From positions 98,176-162,175 of the forward strand of contig SWBL01000080.1 in the NCBI GenBank assembly GCA_024195585.1: 64,000 bases of DNA, written 5' to 3'. Below the pieces are notes generated by a model. It worked only from the letters and a program-made list of their open reading frames with translations, made no database searches and was not told where the DNA came from. The stretch comes from Aureobasidium sp. EXF-3400 (taxonomy: Eukaryota > Ascomycota > Dothideomycetes > Dothideales > Saccotheciaceae). Below are positions 32,774 to 44,300 of this stretch, piece by piece. Position 1 is the first letter of the stretch, and each line of letters starts with the position of its first letter. A program made the position numbers and the translations under genes.

Positions 32774-34876
32774 TCACGAATGTGTTTGTCGCGAGTGATG
32801 CGGATTGTCTCTGGCCATAGTCAATGCCCCTCGTTTGCTCATAAGGTCGATACCGCTATCCATTTCACTGCCCACACTTCGTCTATCAGGCTCGCCAAAG
32901 TCTGGAAGAGCGCCTGGCTGTTCGTCGATACTTCGAACGCTTTCGGCGTATTCTACCTGCGAAGACAATTCGTCCGCATCATCCCCAGAGAGAATACGAC
33001 CACCGAGCTGAACTTCCGAAGAAGCGACTTGATAGTCAAGGGCCTTTCTTCCGTCCTTTATGAGTCCTTCGGTCCAGTAAAGGCATCGCTGCAGAGACTG
33101 ATTCATCCGTTGCGTGTCCATCAGCAGTTCGCGGTGTCTACTCAGATCAAGTCGCAGACGGCCTTCATCCTCAGTTCGCTGTGCGGCATCGCGTTTGGCT
33201 TGAGCACCAGGAGACAGCGGCACAGCGGAAGAGCTAGTCGAGTCTTCGTCGGAGGAGTCATCCTCAGGCTGTGAATGGAAAGGACTCGAAGGTCGAGCGC
33301 CTTCGTCATCGTCGTCAAAGTCAGGAAACTCGAATTCTTCATCCAATGTCGAAAGGTCTTCTTCAGCATCACTTGGCCTCCTCTGAGGAACGGCGAATTG
33401 ACCAGCTCGGCTCAAGCGGCGGAAGCGTTTCAACTCAGCTTTTTGTTTCCTGAGCTCACGTTCCAGAGACTTGTTGATGGCCAGGAGTGATGAATTGGAA
33501 ATCTCGAGATCAAGGACTTTCCGTTCTCGGCGTGCCTCGGCATAGGGATCAACCGGTAGAATATCGCTGCTCTGTGCAACATCAGAATGTGGGACTTCAG
33601 GCGAAGCATCAGCTCCATCATCTGGCGCAGGCGTAGGCGAAACGAGAGAATTGTCCTCGGTGACAGGCTCTGTGATAGCCGGGATCGGATGCGATTGTCG
33701 GCGGACATGGTCAGGGCTACCCGTGTCGATTGAAGATAGACTGGTACTCCGGAGATGAGAGGTTCGCAGCGACGCGTTACTGGTTTTGCGCTGGGTAGGT
33801 TGGGTAGGATGGAAAGGTAGGGGCGGACCGCCAAGAGCAAATATCTGGGATGCACCTTTTCTATACGAGAGGTGAATGTTGTTCTTAGGTGGTGAGTTAG
33901 GACTTGTGAAGTAGTGTGAGGCCGATGAGACAGCACTGAGGGGTGGTGATGCAACAGTTGGCGTCTGAGCCGAGTCAGAGAGATTAGGTGACTGGACGAA
34001 GAATTGAGGAGAGCGCGAGTCGGTGACGGCCGACACATTTGACAGGACAGGAGAAGAGCTTCGGTGTGAGAGAGGCCTTGGCTCTAGAGGCTGTTGCTGA
34101 CCATTGGCATAGAGAAAGGATGGCGTCTTTCTGAGTTTAGGGACGGGAGCTATCGGCTGAGGCTGTGAATGGGGTTTAACGTCGCTCGCATGGAAGAACA
34201 TGGGACTCGAGTCCTTGTTTATCTTGGCCGAGGTAGGTCGAGAAGTAGGAAGCGGTGAGACGCGTGTAGGAGGGGGCGCATGTGGCTGTAAAGTTGAAGC
34301 ATTCGACCTGGCAGTGTCTGGCGTTTTGACAAAGCCTCGGACTGTAGGGGCAGTTTTGGTGGTGGTCGGTACAGGGCGTGATGGGTTCGCATTGGTCGGT
34401 CTTATAGAGCCCACGACACTCTTTGCTCTATTCGAAGAGGCCAACTGTGGGCGGCGCACAGCAGGTTCGCTGTTTGTGGGAGAAATCATAAGGGGTCTCT
34501 TTCTTGCATGACTCGGAGTATCGTCGTTGGGGGATTGAGTGGTCGGGGTCGAGTTGATTAGCTGGCCCGCTCGTGTCTTTCCAGTCAGAGTCTGTGGTGT
34601 AACATGTGCGTGGGCGACCTGCGCCGTCGGCCGCGTCGAAGACAGGGGTGAAGGAGTTGGTTTGTGGTTGTTGAGTTTGGGTCTGAATTCCGACTCTTGC
34701 AATTTAGGGCGGAAAGGCGGTGTTGATGTGTTTGTTGTGGGTGTGATGGTTGTCGTCGAGGAAGAGGGAGTGTCTTTTGCAAAGCGAGGAGTGTTCGGCG
34801 CTCGAGCGAGGGCGGGTTTCAATGGCACTCCAGACCGGGGAGGAGCAGTCGGTAGAGGATTGCGATTGTTGGCCAT
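32774..34876 (-). CDS. Ser/Pro-rich protein with conserved coiled-coil core, unknown function, 700 aa
   Basis: Single exon; ATG at 34876 (MANNRNPLPTAPPRSGVPL). The upstream open frame begins at a non-ATG codon and looks like UTR. Residues 1 to about 450 are Ser/Thr/Pro-rich with many basic patches, predicted disordered. The conserved part begins around 465: VLDLEISNSSLLAINKSLER followed by ELRKQKAELKRFRRLSRAG, a clear coiled coil that I associate with conserved fungal proteins of unknown function. An acidic stretch (EFEFPDFDDDDEGA) and a second helical region (LRLDLSRHRELLMDTQRMNQ) follow. Composition suggests a cytoskeletal or cell-cycle scaffold, which is a guess. Divergent from the DNA polymerase kappa gene. 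Confidence 0.75.
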   Translation of the reverse strand: MANNRNPLPTAPPRSGVPLKPALARAPNTPRFAKDTPSSSTTTITPTTNTSTPPFRPKLQESEFRPKLNNHKPTPSPLSSTRPTAQVAHAHVTPQTLTGKTRAGQLINSTPTTQSPNDDTPSHARKRPLMISPTNSEPAVRRPQLASSNRAKSVVGSIRPTNANPSRPVPTTTKTAPTVRGFVKTPDTARSNASTLQPHAPPPTRVSPLPTSRPTSAKINKDSSPMFFHASDVKPHSQPQPIAPVPKLRKTPSFLYANGQQQPLEPRPLSHRSSSPVLSNVSAVTDSRSPQFFVQSPNLSDSAQTPTVASPPLSAVSSASHYFTSPNSPPKNNIHLSYRKGASQIFALGGPPLPFHPTQPTQRKTSNASLRTSHLRSTSLSSIDTGSPDHVRRQSHPIPAITEPVTEDNSLVSPTPAPDDGADASPEVPHSDVAQSSDILPVDPYAEARRERKVLDLEISNSSLLAINKSLERELRKQKAELKRFRRLSRAGQFAVPQRRPSDAEEDLSTLDEEFEFPDFDDDDEGARPSSPFHSQPEDDSSDEDSTSSSAVPLSPGAQAKRDAAQRTEDEGRLRLDLSRHRELLMDTQRMNQSLQRCLYWTEGLIKDGRKALDYQVASSEVQLGGRILSGDDADELSSQVEYAESVRSIDEQPGALPDFGEPDRRSVGSEMDSGIDLMSKRGALTMARDNPHHSRQTHS

Positions 34877-35312
34877 GCTGGCTTTGTTATGAGGAAGGAG
34901 CGGGTCGAGTTGTCTGCACCAGCGTTGTCCGCCACCATCCAATCATCTCTACAGTGTTATGCCTCTGATCAAGTACCGGTGCATCGTCTTGGACTCGAGG
35001 ATAAGAGACCGGCTTCTGACTATACTTGTATTGAAGTCTTCAACGTCGGTTGCCGTGGTTGTCACGGTTAGACGACGTTCAGGCCCTGGAACAATCTCCA
35101 AATGACGCTCCAGCCCACCAACGTTCCGCTTTCCGTGAACTTTCTTCGTACTCGCATCTCTTTTTTCTCCTTTTTTCTTCTTTGTTTTCTCGTCCGCCCC
35201 GCGTTTGCATCCGTTGATGTGAGGCAATAATTCGGACGCTTGCCGCTTCAGTCTCGCTGAAACATTCTACCATCTGGTGACCATCACCAGATGTCCATCT
35301 CTACAGAAAGCT
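34877..35312. promoter_or_regulatory. Divergent promoter region
   Basis: A 436-bp spacer between the coiled-coil gene and the polymerase gene. Contains a T/C-rich tract near 35157-35190, a common feature of fungal promoters; no defined site recognised. Confidence 0.45.
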
Positions 35313-37244
35313 ATGGATGGCCCTGCCCGCCATGACAGCATCCCTCCAGCTGTCGACCACTCCGTCCCTACCCCTGATAACCCGAGCGATCCCGATTCGA
35401 GTCAGCATCACACACTCAAGTACCATCTTCTAGGTCCATCCCTTACGAAACCTGGTCAAGATGATGTCGACCAGAAGAAGGTCTCGGAGATCATCTATGA
35501 AGCGTCCAAAGGCAGCAAATTCTTCCTCCAAGAAGAGCAGAAGGACAAAAACTTGACCATCAAGATCAACCGTATCCTCGCAAAGAAGCGTCAACTCGAC
35601 CGCCTCGACCTAAGCCACGACTTGCGCAAAGCAGACGAATACGTACAGAAGCTCGAGCTCACTCGCGATCTAACCCAAGTCATTGTCCACGTCGATTGCG
35701 ACGCTTTCTACGCCGCTGTCGAGGAGCTCGACCGTCCTGACCTGAAACATGTGCCATTCGCGGTCGGAAAAGGTGTCTTGACAACTTGTAATTATCATGC
35801 GAGAAAGCACGGCTGTCGCAGTGGCATGGCTGGTTATATCGCCGACAAGCTCTGTCCGCAGCTCATCCACATTTCGCCAAACTTTGAAAAATACTCGGCA
35901 AAAGCAAAAGAGATCCGTGCTATCCTGGTCAAATATGACGCCCGATTCGAAGCCGCAAGTGTTGATGAGGCATATCTCAACATAACTCGCTACTGCGAAG
36001 AACACAACATGAGCCCTGAAGACGTCGTACAACAGCTGCGAGCAGAGGTACATCAGGAGTGCTTGATTACTGTCTCGGCTGGCATCGCGGCGAACGCGAA
36101 ACTCGCAAAGATCTGTTCCAATAAGAACAAACCCAACGGCCAGTTCACCCTACCTTCGGATCGTGCCAGTATCATGTCGTTCATGAAAGACCTGCCTACA
36201 CGTAAGGTAAATGGCATTGGCAGAGTCTTCGAACGTGAGCTCGATGCTATAGGTGTCAAAACATGCGGCGACATCTACGCGCAGCGTGCTTACATGTCCA
36301 AACTCTTTGGCGAGAAAGCTTTCCAATTCCTGATGGGTGTATACCTTGGACTAGGCAGAACAGATGTTCAGCCAGCGGAGGAGTACGAGCGTAAGAGTGT
36401 TGGCACAGAGAGCACGTTCAAGGAAATGTCAGACCCCCAACAACTTCGAGACATGCTTCGACATGTTGCGGAAGAGCTGGAAAAAGATTGCGAGAGAACC
36501 CAGTTCAAAGGCAGAACCCTAGTGCTTAAAGTGAAGTTGCACACGTACGAGATCCTAACTCGCCAGGTTGCCCCACCTAAAGCTGTTCACCAAGCCGATG
36601 ACCTCTACAAATTTGCCTTGCCTATGCTCGTTAAGCTGGAAAAGGACATATCGAAATTTACCTTGCGCCTCATGGGACTCAGACTCACATCACTGGTCAG
36701 CATGAAGAAGAGCGACATTGGCACTTTCTTTACACCAAAACCGCAATCTGCAGCAAGAAAGCCTTTCGTTCCTGCTGGAGAAGGCGAATGGGAGCAATGG
36801 CCTGACTCGGAATTTGAGGAAGCCGCTCGCCAAGAGAAGCAGGATGACTTGGATACTTTGGAAAAGATGAGTCAGGAGTACATCGAAGAGTACAACAATT
36901 CTCCGAAACCATCAGCGGGTGGGCACGCAGGTACAATAATAGAAAGTGTGCCTGCAGCGACTTCTGAGGGTACGGAAAAAGAAGAAGAGAGAGACGAGAC
37001 AGAGGAAACATGGAGCTGCCCTATTTGTAGTCAGCCACAATCTGCTGATGCTGTACTCTTCAACCAGCATATTGATGGATGCTTGTCGAAGCAGACCATC
37101 AAGGAGATTGTTCGTGAAAACGCATCGCCGTCTCAATCACCGCAGGAGAAAGCTCCTATGCCGGGACAGGGCAAGAAGAGAGGTCGACCAAAGGCGCCAG
37201 ACCCGCAACCGAAGCGGCCCAAAAGCGCCTTCTTCTCTCGTTGA
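35313..37244 (+). CDS. Translesion DNA polymerase kappa (Y-family, DinB type), 643 aa
   Basis: Single exon; first in-frame ATG at 35313. The N-terminal helical extension typical of eukaryotic kappa (KNLTIKINRILAKKRQLDRL) precedes the palm. Catalytic acids: D128 in VHVDCDAFYAAVEE and D218/E219 in ASVDEAYLN. The fingers have CNYHARKHGCRSGMAGYIA, and the thumb helix-hairpin-helix includes LPTRKVNGIGRVFERELDAIG. A little-finger domain follows to about 470. The C-tail carries one UBZ4-like zinc finger (CPICSQPQ...FNQHIDGCL, C-x2-C...H-x3-C, about 567-589). Two FF motifs (DIGTFFTPK and KSAFFSR, the latter at the very end) resemble PCNA-binding peptides. Role: bypass of bulky N2-guanine lesions in the nucleus. 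S. cerevisiae lacks this polymerase, while most filamentous fungi have it. Confidence 0.96.
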   Translation: MDGPARHDSIPPAVDHSVPTPDNPSDPDSSQHHTLKYHLLGPSLTKPGQDDVDQKKVSEIIYEASKGSKFFLQEEQKDKNLTIKINRILAKKRQLDRLDLSHDLRKADEYVQKLELTRDLTQVIVHVDCDAFYAAVEELDRPDLKHVPFAVGKGVLTTCNYHARKHGCRSGMAGYIADKLCPQLIHISPNFEKYSAKAKEIRAILVKYDARFEAASVDEAYLNITRYCEEHNMSPEDVVQQLRAEVHQECLITVSAGIAANAKLAKICSNKNKPNGQFTLPSDRASIMSFMKDLPTRKVNGIGRVFERELDAIGVKTCGDIYAQRAYMSKLFGEKAFQFLMGVYLGLGRTDVQPAEEYERKSVGTESTFKEMSDPQQLRDMLRHVAEELEKDCERTQFKGRTLVLKVKLHTYEILTRQVAPPKAVHQADDLYKFALPMLVKLEKDISKFTLRLMGLRLTSLVSMKKSDIGTFFTPKPQSAARKPFVPAGEGEWEQWPDSEFEEAARQEKQDDLDTLEKMSQEYIEEYNNSPKPSAGGHAGTIIESVPAATSEGTEKEEERDETEETWSCPICSQPQSADAVLFNQHIDGCLSKQTIKEIVRENASPSQSPQEKAPMPGQGKKRGRPKAPDPQPKRPKSAFFSR

Positions 37245-38517
37245 TGTCCATACCGTAGTTAGACTTTATTCCCTGCTTTTAGATATCCCAACACCCTTGT
37301 AATCCTGTGCGAAGCAATCTATATTCCCGAATTTCCAGCCAAGTCCGAAGCTTGCTCGGTTAAGTTTTTGGTACAGCTTGAATATTTACGGCAGACAGGC
37401 AAGACTGGGCGCAGCTCTTGAATGTGGATGCACTTATACGAGACGGCTCATCCTTCTCATATCGACTTGCAGAATCTCCACTATCGAGCCCTATCGTTAT
37501 CCGAGACATTCGCCGTGGCTGTTCTTGAGCCTCAGTTGACACTCCGCAAACAAAGCGGGGTCGCAAACCAGTTTTCTCACCCTCAGCTCTCTCCAAACTC
37601 AAGTCTGGCATCTTTGACACTGACAAAGGTGCAACTTTAAGCTGTGGCGCTCAAGCTGCTGTGAGTCTGTCGCAATTTACAGCCGCCTCTGAACCGTCTT
37701 TGACTACCCGAGTGTGAGCTAAAAATGTATATGCAAGCCAGCTGAGAAATCTCCGAAAAGCTAGACGCATTTTGGGACTGGCGTTCATGCAGGTCCGGAC
37801 AATAACACAACCCAATCTGGGTAGAGAAGACAGATATGGGTATGTCAAGTATGGTTCCGACCTATGGATAGAAATATTGGCCGGAGGTTTTGCTTACACT
37901 TTGTGAAAGAAATGGAGCCACGGCAATAACCTAGGCTTGGCAGTGGCTTCCATGGGCTTTTACGACAGTCAGACCGCGAAAGTGGCAACTTAGGGCGTGC
38001 ATTACATGGACATTACATGGAAGCTTGCTTGCTTGCATCGTCACAGGCTAAATTTGTATCTCCACATGCTGCACGTAGCCGACTTGCTGCCAAACCATGC
38101 CGTGCAACACAGTGTCTGCAGAGACACGTTTTGCTTAAACTAACAACAGAATTAATTGTCCAGCATCTATTTACCGAACACTCAACGAGAGTACAAGGAT
38201 GGCATTCAAGGGACTGCAAGAAACGCACAGAGGCCTGTGTCTACGGATCTTGGAAGTCAGATGCATATCGCCAGCACATCCATGCTTCGAGACTATGCTG
38301 ATATCACGGCACGGTCTTGCCGGACACTAGCATGGTCTACCGCCCCGTATAAGCCCCTCCCATACCATCGACTCGAGCCGAACGGCAGTCTCTTTACAGT
38401 GTACCACCACTGGCTTAACGCGAGGGAGACGTACCACTATTCGTAGCGTAGGATGCTGACAAGCAGATATGAAAGTCCGAAGGATGCTTTACTAAAGTGG
38501 ATATGGTATCGAGTAGA
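37245..38517. other. Intergenic, no gene seen
   Basis: About 1.3 kb. Contains a twice-repeated CATTACATGGA and GCTT repeats near 37999-38035. No gene supported; the right end is the promoter of the secreted protein. Confidence 0.45.
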
Positions 38518-38523
38518 TATAAA
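38518..38523 (+). promoter_or_regulatory. TATA box of the 761-aa secreted protein gene
   Basis: TATAAA, 92 bp before the ATG at 38610. Confidence 0.5.
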
Positions 38524-38609
38524 GACAAGCTCTCACTCTCCAGATTGATCACCAGCAGATCATTCATACCTTTCCTATCTAATTCCTGTACCATCACTCC
38601 TTCTTCATC

Positions 38610-40949
38610 ATGAAGTCTGGACTCGCTCTTGCAGCTCTTGCCTTCGGTGGCATGAGCCTTGCTCAGTCGACTACTGCCGTTGCAACTTCCGCTGTTGATA
38701 TCGATGGTCAAACTACAACACTTGTCAGCAACATTGACCCTTCAGATATTGCTGCCCTTCCTGAACCAGAAGTTCTTGGTCCCCCGATTGGTGTTTACGA
38801 AAGCGTCTCCTCAGCGACATACAACGCAGCTGCGGCTACCGCCTCAGTCCTTGCCCTTGTTGTTGAAGCCACTGATGCTCAAACCGCTGTCATCACTCCT
38901 GAGAGCACTGCTATTGCTGCTACCAAGACACCCGTACCTGTTTCCTCTGAAGCAGCTGCATCTGCAGCTCGCAAGCGCTCATATGTTGGTGGTCTGACAG
39001 GCAACCTGCAACGTCGCGACTTGAGCTATCCTGTCGATACCTCATCTTACGTAGGTCACTTCCTTGAGCAATTTGAGAGTGTGGTGGTGCTAACCAAGGC
39101 ATAGCATGTCCCTTCTGGCTATACACCAGCATTTGTTAACCTCCAAGGTTCCACCCAGGCTAACGGATACTTGACTTACAAGACACTGTCAACCTACGAT
39201 CCTCAGCAATGTACTTCTGCTTGTGACAAGATCAGCTCGTGTCAATTTGCAAACATCTACTACGAGAAGGATCCCGACAACAACAACAACCCTGTCGACG
39301 TGATCAAGTGCGCTCTTTACAGTATGCCCCAGACTAACTGCACCGCAACCAACAAGGGACAATGGCGTGGCTCGTTCCATGTTCTGGTCACTGGCAGCAA
39401 CGGCTACAACAAGGCTGCTGCACCAAAGGCCCCTGCTGGCTACTCCCTGCAAACTCTTCCTGCCGCCGTCAATGCACCAGTCTATGACGATGTTGGTCAG
39501 TGGAGATTCATCCAGCCTGTTTACCTCAACTCTTACGACCCTCTTCTCTGCGCTGCTGCCTGTGACAAGCAGACTGCATGGGACAAGTCTCAAGCCACCG
39601 ATGACTGCAACTACAAGACCTGTGTCTACGCAAACATGTACATCTTGTCCCAGGACGGAGTTCCAAAGACGGTTGTTTGTGCTCTCTACACTGAAGGCGT
39701 CGATTCGAGCTATGCCACCAACTACGGCTACTCGACGGATACGGATTCCTTCCAGGTTTCCAACTCGATTGCATTGACCAACACCACTGCTGTCAATGCT
39801 GGATACCCGCAGTTGTGCGCAGCTTCGTCAGGCGATATCTCCTACCTGAACTCGACCGGCGCTGCTTTCTGCACGAGCTTCCTTGGCTATAGTGCTCCCA
39901 CCACGACTGTCAACACCACTGTCACCCCTGGCGCAACCACTATCTTCGCCACTGTGACCGAGGAGGTTACCGCCACATCGGTCTACTCTACTGAAACTGT
40001 TTCGGTCACTGGATCTCCTGACAACCAGAAGCGTCAAGCAAGTGTCAACATCATCACAACCACTGTCGAGCTGCCTTTCATCACCGTCAGCGGCAACGAG
40101 ACTTTGGTCGACTACATGACCAGCACCTTGACTGTTGATGCCGCTTCCACTTCAGGCGCCGTCATTACTCCCGCCTCGGTTGACCCTGCAGCATCTGCTG
40201 CTGCTCTTGCCAAGCGTAGCGCCAGCGCCATTGCTACCCCTTCTTCCATCCTTCACTGGCCGTCTGCAAAGATCTCCTCTGCTTGTTCGCAAATCGCTAC
40301 TGGCACCGTAACCAGCACGCAGACTATCACTGCATCTGGATCCGTTATCACCGATGGCGCCACTGTTAGCGCAACCCAAGTAACCTCGATCGTGTCGACC
40401 GTGACCATCACCGTCGGCGGCAGCTCACCAAGCACCAGCGACTCATCCGCACCCAGCTCCACCGCCGTGCCCGGCTGTCCCAAGACCGACGGCTCGCAAG
40501 GCCAACTCCTTCTCGGAGGCTACTCTCTCGGCTACCCAACCCCCATCACTTTCAACTCCGACCCGCTCCTGTGGACCTCTCTAGGCGGCTTCGGCGACGA
40601 ATTCATCTACGACACCACCGGCGATTTCCTCTACCACGTCGACACTGGCTACTGTCTTACCCTCGGTGCCGCCACAGCCGACCAGTCGCCTAGATATGTT
40701 GGAAGTCCTTTTACTCTGAGCGCATGTTCGTGCTCTACCAGCACAAGCACGACACAAAGCTTTACCTTCAACTTGCTCAAGGTCAAGGGCGACAAGGCAA
40801 AGAAGAATTGTCTGGCCATCAAGGGAGATCTTTCGGGAACAAAGTCTTACTACCCCAAGCTTGTGGACAACCCGGATCTAGATCCCTTCTCTGCTGTTTA
40901 TGCAGCCACCAAGTTTGATGCTTGCATTACCTTCGAGGCTGGAGTTTGA
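38610..40949 (+). CDS. Large secreted protein with paired apple-like modules and Kex2 sites, 761 aa
   Basis: Two exons, 38610-39050 and 39105-40949, phase 0 (donor GTAGGT, GCTAAC branch, acceptor ATAG). Signal peptide MKSGLALAALAFGGMSLAQS. Dibasic sites follow at RKRSYVGG, QRRDLSY, NQKRQASVN and AKRSASA. Two cysteine modules share the pattern YDPxxCxxACDK...CxxANxYxxxx...CALY: STYDPQQCTSACDKISSCQF and LNSYDPLLCAAACDKQTAWD. A Ser/Thr-rich region (about 275-455) follows, then a C-terminal globular part (for example YSLGYPTPITFNSDPLLWTS and FLYHVDTGYCLTLG) with its own cysteines. It is a longer paralogue of the gene at 8109-9737, which lacks this last part. Probably a surface or extracellular glycoprotein; function unknown. 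Confidence 0.85.
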
Positions 40950-41348
40950 TTGTTGGGTTTCAAGGAAAGTGGTGTTTATCTCGGGGTTTTTCAAATGGTA
41001 TTTTATGGTGGTTTTTTTGTTTGTCGATTATAATTTTCTTATACTTGTTCATACCAAATGGTAAAATACAGTACATTACATTTTTCTGCTACAATAAAGG
41101 CCTGTGTAACACATGATTCTATCGAACATGAATGTATTGATTGATTGTGTGTTCGATGTCCAAAAAGGCTCTAAAGTTATGATATTTTTCAAAAAAAAAA
41201 AATGATAGGTTCAAAGTACAAATACATGAGGAACCCTTCTTTGCTCCTTGCCGTAAGAAGAAAGAATGATGTGTACTGACAATCAAGGAAAGAGCCATCG
41301 CTATGCAAAAACAGTATCAAAACAAGAAAAAGACTACAACCACTCCCG
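40950..41348. other. Convergent 3' spacer with A12 tract
   Basis: About 400 AT-rich base pairs between two convergent genes; a run of 12 A lies at 41191-41202. No gene seen. Confidence 0.5.
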
Positions 41349-44300
41349 TTACCGTACACGGGGTCGATGACTACGATCCCTTCCATTCTTGTCCAATCTT
41401 CCACGCCTGCTCTTGTCGGGTGGAGGAACGTACTTGACGTCTTTGAGTGCCCAGTCAAGGAAGCCAAGCATATACGAATCGACATGACCGAATTCATCTT
41501 CTCCATCTCTGGTTTCGTCGACGTCCGTCGCATCAGCAGGTTCAGCAGGCGTGGGCGGAACACTAGTTTTCGGCGTTCTAGAGTCTCTGCTTTGGTTTCC
41601 TGTGGTGTTGTTGCCGCCGGCGTCAAAGTCAAAGTCGTCGGCTTGACCTTCCTTTTGCTGGGCGTGAGCAGCAGCAACATCTTCTGCATCTTCTACCGCC
41701 TCCAGCACTTTCTGGACGTTGTGTTCGCCGACGTTGTTGCCAAAGACTCTTTCGACAGCAGCTCCTGCGAATTCGTCTCCTAGAGCTTCGTCATCGACAG
41801 TAGCGGCAGGAGCATTGAAGTAATCAGTCGTGAATTCTCCTTCTTGGATGACAACTTCATCGAGCAGACGCTTCTGGTTGGACTTGCGCAGAATGTTGAC
41901 TTCGATGGTGTGCTCAGACACGAATTTGTAGATGTGGACGTCACGGGTCTGTCCGATACGATGAGCACGATCTTGACATTGCTTGTCCATCTGCGGGTTC
42001 CAATCCAGATCATAGAAGATGACTGTATCAGCACCAGTCAAATTCATACCTACACCTCCGGAGCGTGAAGAGAGAATGAAAACGTCAATACGAGTGTCGC
42101 GATTGAAACGTTCCATCATGTCTTGGCGTTGTTCGATCCTCGTGCTACCGTCAAGACGGAGATAGCGGTATCCGTGGATGTTCAGGAATTGTTCCAGAAT
42201 ATCGAGAACCGAAGTCATTTGGGTGAAGATCAGCGCGCGAGAACCACGGGACTGCAGTTCGCGGAGCAAATCCGCAAGCCTTTGCAGCTTGCCGCAGTCA
42301 TATTGGAGAAGACGTTTATCAGGGAAAGCAATAGACAAGCGTACACGAGATTCGTGGAAGGGGTCTGGCTCCGGTGATTGTGAGACTGACTGGACAGTGT
42401 AGATAGTCTTGCGCGGAACCATGTATGGCAAGATGTCGGAGGCCACAGCATTGGGAGTAATGCATGCGAATTTGCGGATGAGAACATTCATCGCCTTGGA
42501 TCGCTGGTCCACGCTCTTGACCATGTTGTGAATCAGAGAAGAAGAGTCAAGGTACCATTCGGAGTGCAGAGCCTTGTCCCGAGGTGGTGCTTGCCGCAGA
42601 CGATCAGTCGTATATGTTGTGCATCGCTCGACAAGATCAGTGCCATATACAGGCGCAAACTCTGTCCGCTGTTCAGTCAAGAAAGCACACTGGCGTAGGC
42701 GGTTCAGCTTGTCCATCGCTGTCTTGTGGTTCTGCTGGCCAATGACCGAATTGAAAGAAGAATTGTCATGAGAGCTAGTGCCTAGTCTCTCAACCTCCCT
42801 ACGCACAATCTGATCCATAGCCCGACTAGCCCTGAGCTGCTTACTGCGTCTGACATGATACCTTGATCTTGTCTCTCGGCTTGACAGATTGAGGCTCAAA
42901 AAGTCCAGATCAAGTACTTCATGTGGGTCCTCGTAAAGCATCTTTCTTCGCAAGAACAAATCCGTAATCTCGAAATCTGCTGCAATTGACCGAGGTTGAC
43001 GTGTGTAAGGCTTCTTCATGGCATATGAAGTGACAATAGGACGCTCTTCGAATAGATCCGGGTGGTTGCAGACTTTGCGTAACGACATCAATGCTTGCGA
43101 CACACTGATCATATTGCCAGACGTCAACTTCGCCTTGGTATCAGAAAGACCCATAAATGCATCGTAAAGCTGGCGTTGGCGTTTGGACAGTCTGCAAATG
43201 ACGGTATGCTCGTATTTACCAGGAAGCTGTTTCTCGACTGAAGACTTGAGACGACGCAGGAGGTAAGGACGAAGCGAGTGATGCAACTTGTTGACAATGT
43301 CTTGGGCTTCGTTACCAAGCTTACTCTTACCGTCGACGAAAATCTCATCGACAGGTCTCCGGAACCACTCTGTGAACTCTTCGAGATCGCCCATACCTTG
43401 ACCATCTTGACCAGCAGTCAGGAAAGTAAGAAGTGACCACAACTCGATGATGCTGTTCTGAAGAGGCGTACCAGTCAACAAAAGACGCGCATGTGTCTTG
43501 AGTCTGATCATGGCTTGGTAACGCTGAGAGTTGAAGTTTTTGATGTTGTGCGCTTCATCCAGAATCATGTAATGCCATTCGGGAACTCTGATGGCTGGCA
43601 AGTCCTTCAAGATGAGCTGGTAAGAAGTGATGACAACGTTCCAAATATCAGGATTGCTCCAGCCTTTGCGCTTCTGCGCTCTTTCCTCTACAGAGCCGTA
43701 GTATGACAGAACCTTGAAGCCAGGCAAGAACTTCTTGAACTCCATCTCCCAGTTGAGGATAACCGAAGTAGGTACAACAATCAGATGAGGGCCCCAAATG
43801 TGGTGTTCTTCTGCGAGATGAGCCAAGAGAGCGATAGTCTGAATTGTCTTGCCAAGACCCATCTCATCGGCGAGAATACCATTAGTCTGGTTGGCATATA
43901 GTTTCGCAAGCCAGTCGAGACCTTCGTGCTGATACTCTCGTAGCGTGCCTCTAAGCAGAGAAGGGATTTTGACTTTGGATGACTTTCCAGGCTGTGGTGT
44001 TTCAGTAGTTTCGGACATCCTATCAACTTCATCAAGATCAACGCTAGTGGTCGATTCGGCTTCCGTAGGCTCGATAGTGGTGTCGTCCTTGGGAGAAGTC
44101 TGACTGCTTCTGTCCTCTGCGTGTGAGTCTGCTGACAGCATGTTGTGGTGGGGACTGAGGGAATGTGCATGAAGTTTCTGAGGTGGAACATTTTCAGTGT
44201 CCAAGTCCATTGGCAGTGCTTGTGGGTGTTCCTGTTGTGCAGAGGCAGTCGATTCCTCCTCGGACACATCATTTGACACTACAGGTTTGGCACTTTTGGC

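Noticed and set aside
32744..33274. 176-codon frame antisense to the coiled-coil gene
   Set aside because: Shadow of the coding strand, non-conserved composition.
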